Shown one piece after another: positions 61,524 to 64,000 of a stretch of DNA of 64,000 nt. A model generated the notes under the pieces. That model was not told the origin of the DNA. It made no database searches and saw nothing but the letters and a program-made list of their open reading frames with translations. Source of the stretch: Pedobacter panaciterrae. Its GTDB lineage: Bacteria > Bacteroidota > Bacteroidia > Sphingobacteriales > Sphingobacteriaceae. How positions within the stretch are numbered: the first letter of the stretch is position 1; each line of letters opens with the position of its first letter. The stretch covers positions 372,001 to 436,000 of the forward strand of contig NZ_JABMKW010000018.1 of the NCBI RefSeq assembly GCF_013204795.1, written 5' to 3'. The translations under genes were made by a program, and so were the position numbers.

Positions 61524-61958
61524 TTATGAAACTCCAAAAAAACTACGGCTCGGATCAGCCATAGTCATCTGTATAATTGATGCAATGATCACGATTAAGC
61601 CCAGTCCAAAATATAGCGCAATAGTGCGGTGCTTGGCCGATGGATCATCTGCTCTTTTCGACCTTGCATTGCCTACAGTAACTAAAATGGCAGCAAAAAT
61701 CATCATTGCAATATGTTCCATTTTCCAATATCTTATTCCTGCTTCAACCAGCGGGCTCACAAAGTACAATATCAAACCAAATAAAATTTGGATATGCACA
61801 AATATTAAAGTAAACACATTCAATTTCCTATTTCCTTCTGTATATGGTTTTTTTCCAAGCCACCCTGCAATTGCAGTTACTATTGCCAATACCAATAAAA
61901 TTAAGACGAGATAACGCCAGCCTGAGTGTGCACTCTTTAAGATGTGATAAAAATTCAT
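61524..61958 (-). CDS. Four-helix membrane protein, cytochrome-b-like
   Basis: The 144-residue protein has four hydrophobic helices (about 17-35, 48-66, 80-97, 112-130) with histidines at HSGWRYLVL, VHIQ and MEHIAMM that could bind haem. It is conserved in Bacteroidota to my knowledge, without an assigned reaction. It lies downstream of the Dabb gene on the same strand and directly before the trp promoter. Confidence 0.7.
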   Translation of the reverse strand: MNFYHILKSAHSGWRYLVLILLVLAIVTAIAGWLGKKPYTEGNRKLNVFTLIFVHIQILFGLILYFVSPLVEAGIRYWKMEHIAMMIFAAILVTVGNARSKRADDPSAKHRTIALYFGLGLIVIIASIIQMTMADPSRSFFGVS

Positions 61959-62042
61959 AACGGTTTTTCTTTCAAACTTAAGTAATTACTTTATGCTTTA
62001 TGTAATAGCTAATTACTAAATGATATTTAAAACGATTCTATT

Positions 62043-62450
62043 TTAGGCCTCAACTGCATCGTAAACAACTACTTTCTCCCATAAATGGCTGTAGTTTTTT
62101 ATAAATTCCAGGTGTATTGGATGGGTTTGATAGGTTGCCTGACCTTCAAGATCACTAAAGAACATCAGTTCAGATACCCCCCAGCTGCTATCAATAACAT
62201 CGCGTTTTTCAGTACTGGCTACAATACCCACATGTAATTCTTTTACAGTCGGGATTTTCGAAAGTGCTTTCACGCCTGCGGCTAATTTATCACGATCTTC
62301 TTTTGAATCTGGATTTTTCAACCAGAAAAACACATGGTGTACCACCGGATAATTTTTTTTCATATTTGATAACGGCATAGCGGTTGCAGCTGTCCCCACG
62401 GCAAGTGCTGCAGCGGTTCCAATAAATTTTCTTCTGTTAGACTTGTTCAT
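62043..62450 (-). CDS. Dabb (stress-responsive A/B barrel) protein with twin-arginine signal
   Basis: The 135-residue product opens with SNRRKFIGTAAALAVG, a twin-arginine export signal, then the Dabb domain (about 35-133; VVHHVFFWLKNPDSKEDRDKL, SWGVSELMFFSDLEGQATYQTHPIHLEFI). Dabb proteins are dimeric ferredoxin-like barrels, some with enzyme roles. The Tat signal implies folding in the cytoplasm before export. It follows the decarboxylase-like gene by 26 bases. Confidence 0.85.
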   Translation of the reverse strand: MNKSNRRKFIGTAAALAVGTAATAMPLSNMKKNYPVVHHVFFWLKNPDSKEDRDKLAAGVKALSKIPTVKELHVGIVASTEKRDVIDSSWGVSELMFFSDLEGQATYQTHPIHLEFIKNYSHLWEKVVVYDAVEA

Positions 62451-62476
62451 AATGCATAAATCTATGAAAAAAAATA

Positions 62477-62926
62477 TTACTTCACTTCATATGTGCCAGC
62501 TATTGTTCCAAAAGACTTAACCAGCCTGTTCCATGAATTAATCTGGGCTACCGCCAATGAAAGATTTGCAATATCAGCATTAGAAAAATGCTTTTTAAGC
62601 TCATCATGCAGATCATCTGATTCTTTTTCGTCCTGAAGATTGGTTAATCTTTCAGCAAAAGCCAATACAGCCTTTTCTTTAGGGGTATAATAGTCTGTTT
62701 CTCTCCAAACCGGCAGTGAGATCAGCCGCTGTAATGTTTCGCCTTTGTGTACCGCTTCCTTCGAGTGCATATCCAAACAATATGCGCAGCCATTAATCTG
62801 CGAAACTCTCACATCCAATAAATCAATTAATAGTGGATCAATTCCTGAACTGCGGAGATAATCCTTTATCTGTCGCATTGCTTTAAATAACCCTTCCGGG
62901 ATTTCGTTCTGACTAATTCGTAACAT
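62477..62926 (-). CDS. Carboxymuconolactone decarboxylase/AhpD-family protein
   Basis: The 149-residue protein has the redox motif CAYCLDMH (CxxC with downstream His) inside the AhpD-like helical fold, plus INSWNRLVKSFG near the end. Members act as alkylhydroperoxidase partners or decarboxylases; the CxxCxxxH form suggests peroxide-linked redox activity. ATG 62926 is preferred because it lies 17 bases behind the sigma-factor stop. The next gene upstream is the ECF41-type sigma factor that typically controls such a partner. Confidence 0.88.
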   Translation of the reverse strand: MLRISQNEIPEGLFKAMRQIKDYLRSSGIDPLLIDLLDVRVSQINGCAYCLDMHSKEAVHKGETLQRLISLPVWRETDYYTPKEKAVLAFAERLTNLQDEKESDDLHDELKKHFSNADIANLSLAVAQINSWNRLVKSFGTIAGTYEVK

Positions 62927-62943
62927 AAAATATTCTTTTTCTC

Positions 62944-63783
62944 TTAAAGACAATCAGCATATCTAAAGCGTGACAACTTATCTGGATTTCGGATAAAAAA
63001 GATATTAGCAATTTCATTTTGCTCAAAAACAAATATCTGGCAACTTACCATCACCCCATCTTCATAATGAAACATTGCCGGTTGATGATTAATCCTTCCA
63101 TATTTAAAGGTTCGTTTGGCAAAGAATTTCGTTTGCAATCCTTTTAAAAACTTAATTACATTAGCCCTACCCAAAACAGGCCTTAAAGCAGCCAGTACTT
63201 TTCCGCCGCCATCAGAAATCACAGAGATCTCCGCCTTAAGCATCAACTCCAGCTCCTGAACATCACCCCTCTTTATTGCATTTACATATTTTAAGAGCAA
63301 TTCTGTTTCCACATCATTTTTACCCTGCTTCTCCCTCTGTTGCAAGCTTTGTTTTGCTCGCTTCAAAATTTGTCGCGAGTTATCAATGGTTATTTCCAAT
63401 ACCTCAGCAAGCTCTTCATGGCTATAATCAAAAGCTTCTTTTAGAATAAACACTGCCCTTTGGCGAGGCGTTAATTTTTCCAGAAGCACCATTAAGGAAT
63501 AAGAAAGCACCTCTTTTTTACTCAGGGCAGAATCAGCGTCATTGGTATCAATAGGTTCCGGCAACCATATTCCCGGATACTCATGTTGCAACCGCTCATT
63601 TTGCTTCTTGTAATTAATAGCCAAATTAATTACTGTACGCACCAAATAAGCTTTTTCATTAATAACATTGGAATCTATCTGCAAGAATTTTAGAAAAGCA
63701 TCTTGTACGATATCGAGTGAAGCCTCGTAGGATCCTGTAATATTGTATGCGTACGTAGTCAGTAAGGGCCTTAAATGATTCAT
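62944..63783 (-). CDS. ECF41-type RNA polymerase sigma factor with SnoaL-like C-terminal domain
   Basis: The 279-residue protein has sigma region 2 (about 1-70; ASLDIVQDAFLKFLQI), region 4 (about 105-155; LTPRQRAVFILKEAFDYSHEELAEVLEI) and a C-terminal SnoaL-like domain with the ECF41 signature SDGGGKVLAALRPVLGRANV (about 195-215). In ECF41 factors this extension modulates activity in place of a separate anti-sigma. The downstream AhpD-like gene is the usual partner and target. A TAAGTTTG box (63797-63804) is upstream. Confidence 0.92.
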   Translation of the reverse strand: MNHLRPLLTTYAYNITGSYEASLDIVQDAFLKFLQIDSNVINEKAYLVRTVINLAINYKKQNERLQHEYPGIWLPEPIDTNDADSALSKKEVLSYSLMVLLEKLTPRQRAVFILKEAFDYSHEELAEVLEITIDNSRQILKRAKQSLQQREKQGKNDVETELLLKYVNAIKRGDVQELELMLKAEISVISDGGGKVLAALRPVLGRANVIKFLKGLQTKFFAKRTFKYGRINHQPAMFHYEDGVMVSCQIFVFEQNEIANIFFIRNPDKLSRFRYADCL

Positions 63784-63843
63784 AGTACTACTATTTCAAA
63801 CTTAAAGAAAAAAAGAGATATTTACTTAACGCTACAAACGCTC

Positions 63844-64000
63844 ATGAGAACATCAACGCTACTGCCATTTATCCTTTTATTCTCCATATTTATTGGGTGT
63901 AAACAATCGAAAGAGAAATTAATTCTTAACATCCCAGACCCTAAAACACTTAACGAATCATATGTCAGCAATCCAGACAAAATACTTGCAGACGAGACTG
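63844..64000 (+). CDS. TPM-domain lipoprotein, 3' end cut by window edge
   Basis: The frame opens at ATG 63844 and runs off the window. A lipoprotein signal with lipobox FIGC (Cys19) is followed by KQSKEKL and SYVSNPDKILADET, the start of a TPM (Psb32/YgcG-like) domain, which in relatives opens with a V(S/N)DPxxIL motif. Partial, so length and function are not judged. Divergent from the ECF41 gene. Confidence 0.65.
   Translation, partial: MRTSTLLPFILLFSIFIGCKQSKEKLILNIPDPKTLNESYVSNPDKILADET

Noticed and set aside
1..64000. CRISPR array, rRNA operon or insertion sequence
   Set aside because: No regularly spaced repeats, rRNA sequence, or transposase with terminal inverted repeats was seen.

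Overview
The window looks like chromosomal DNA of a Bacteroidota member of the Sphingobacteriaceae, most likely Pedobacter or a close relative. The evidence is a SusC/SusD pair, the gliding lipoprotein GldD, futalosine-pathway menaquinone genes, FtsX-type and TonB-type envelope genes, TAnnTTTG-type promoters, and near absence of Shine-Dalgarno sequences. This rests on protein families recognised by eye; no search was run.

Left part (1-11.3 kb). An ECF sigma factor runs off the left edge. From about 885 to 11250 lies a block that looks like a small genomic island. It sits against the 3' end of an intact tRNA-Asp gene, and a decayed copy of that tRNA 3' end lies at the far side in the same orientation. 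Its core is two converging gene sets: a soluble GAF histidine kinase, a YaiO-type outer-membrane barrel and an unknown membrane-anchored protein on the + strand; and a CheY-like regulator, a HEAT-repeat membrane protein, a BcsA/PgaC-type glycosyltransferase and an LtaS-like phosphoglycerol-transferase-family protein on the - strand. Together they read as a synthase-dependent exopolysaccharide system with an unusual transferase and its own phosphorelay. A frameshifted antitoxin remnant and a Fic protein lie between this core and the tRNA.

11.4-22 kb. Housekeeping genes (prfA, an LpxH-like hydrolase, a ferredoxin reductase with its ferredoxin, an S41 protease) are followed by a SusC-SusD-lipoprotein operon ending at a strong terminator. 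22-32 kb: a DeoR-type regulator faces the SusC operon across an intergenic region with two 10-bp tandem repeats that could be operators. Next come amino-sugar and peptidoglycan-recycling genes (anmK, a NagB/PIG-L fusion, a NagX-like acetyltransferase, a DigH-like glycosidase) and an M16 protease.

32-49 kb. A coiled-coil membrane protein overlaps a 1239-residue NtrY-like kinase. Then follow fabD, folE, queD, mqnB, mqnD, an NlpE-like lipoprotein, a LolC-type permease, a metallo-hydrolase, gldD, aroE, a ComA-like phosphosulfolactate synthase, a large TPR protein, an ALDH7-type dehydrogenase and an adhesin-like DUF2807 protein. 49-64 kb: a SNF2 helicase, aat, small envelope and lipid genes, rbfA, hflX, and a trpE-trpG-trpC operon that lacks trpD. 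Upstream of trpE there is a complete transcription attenuator: a short leader peptide with a Trp-Gln-Trp motif followed by a terminator hairpin. The right end holds an ECF41-type sigma factor with its typical carboxymuconolactone-decarboxylase partner and the start of a TPM-domain lipoprotein.

No CRISPR array, rRNA, insertion sequence or integrase gene was seen.
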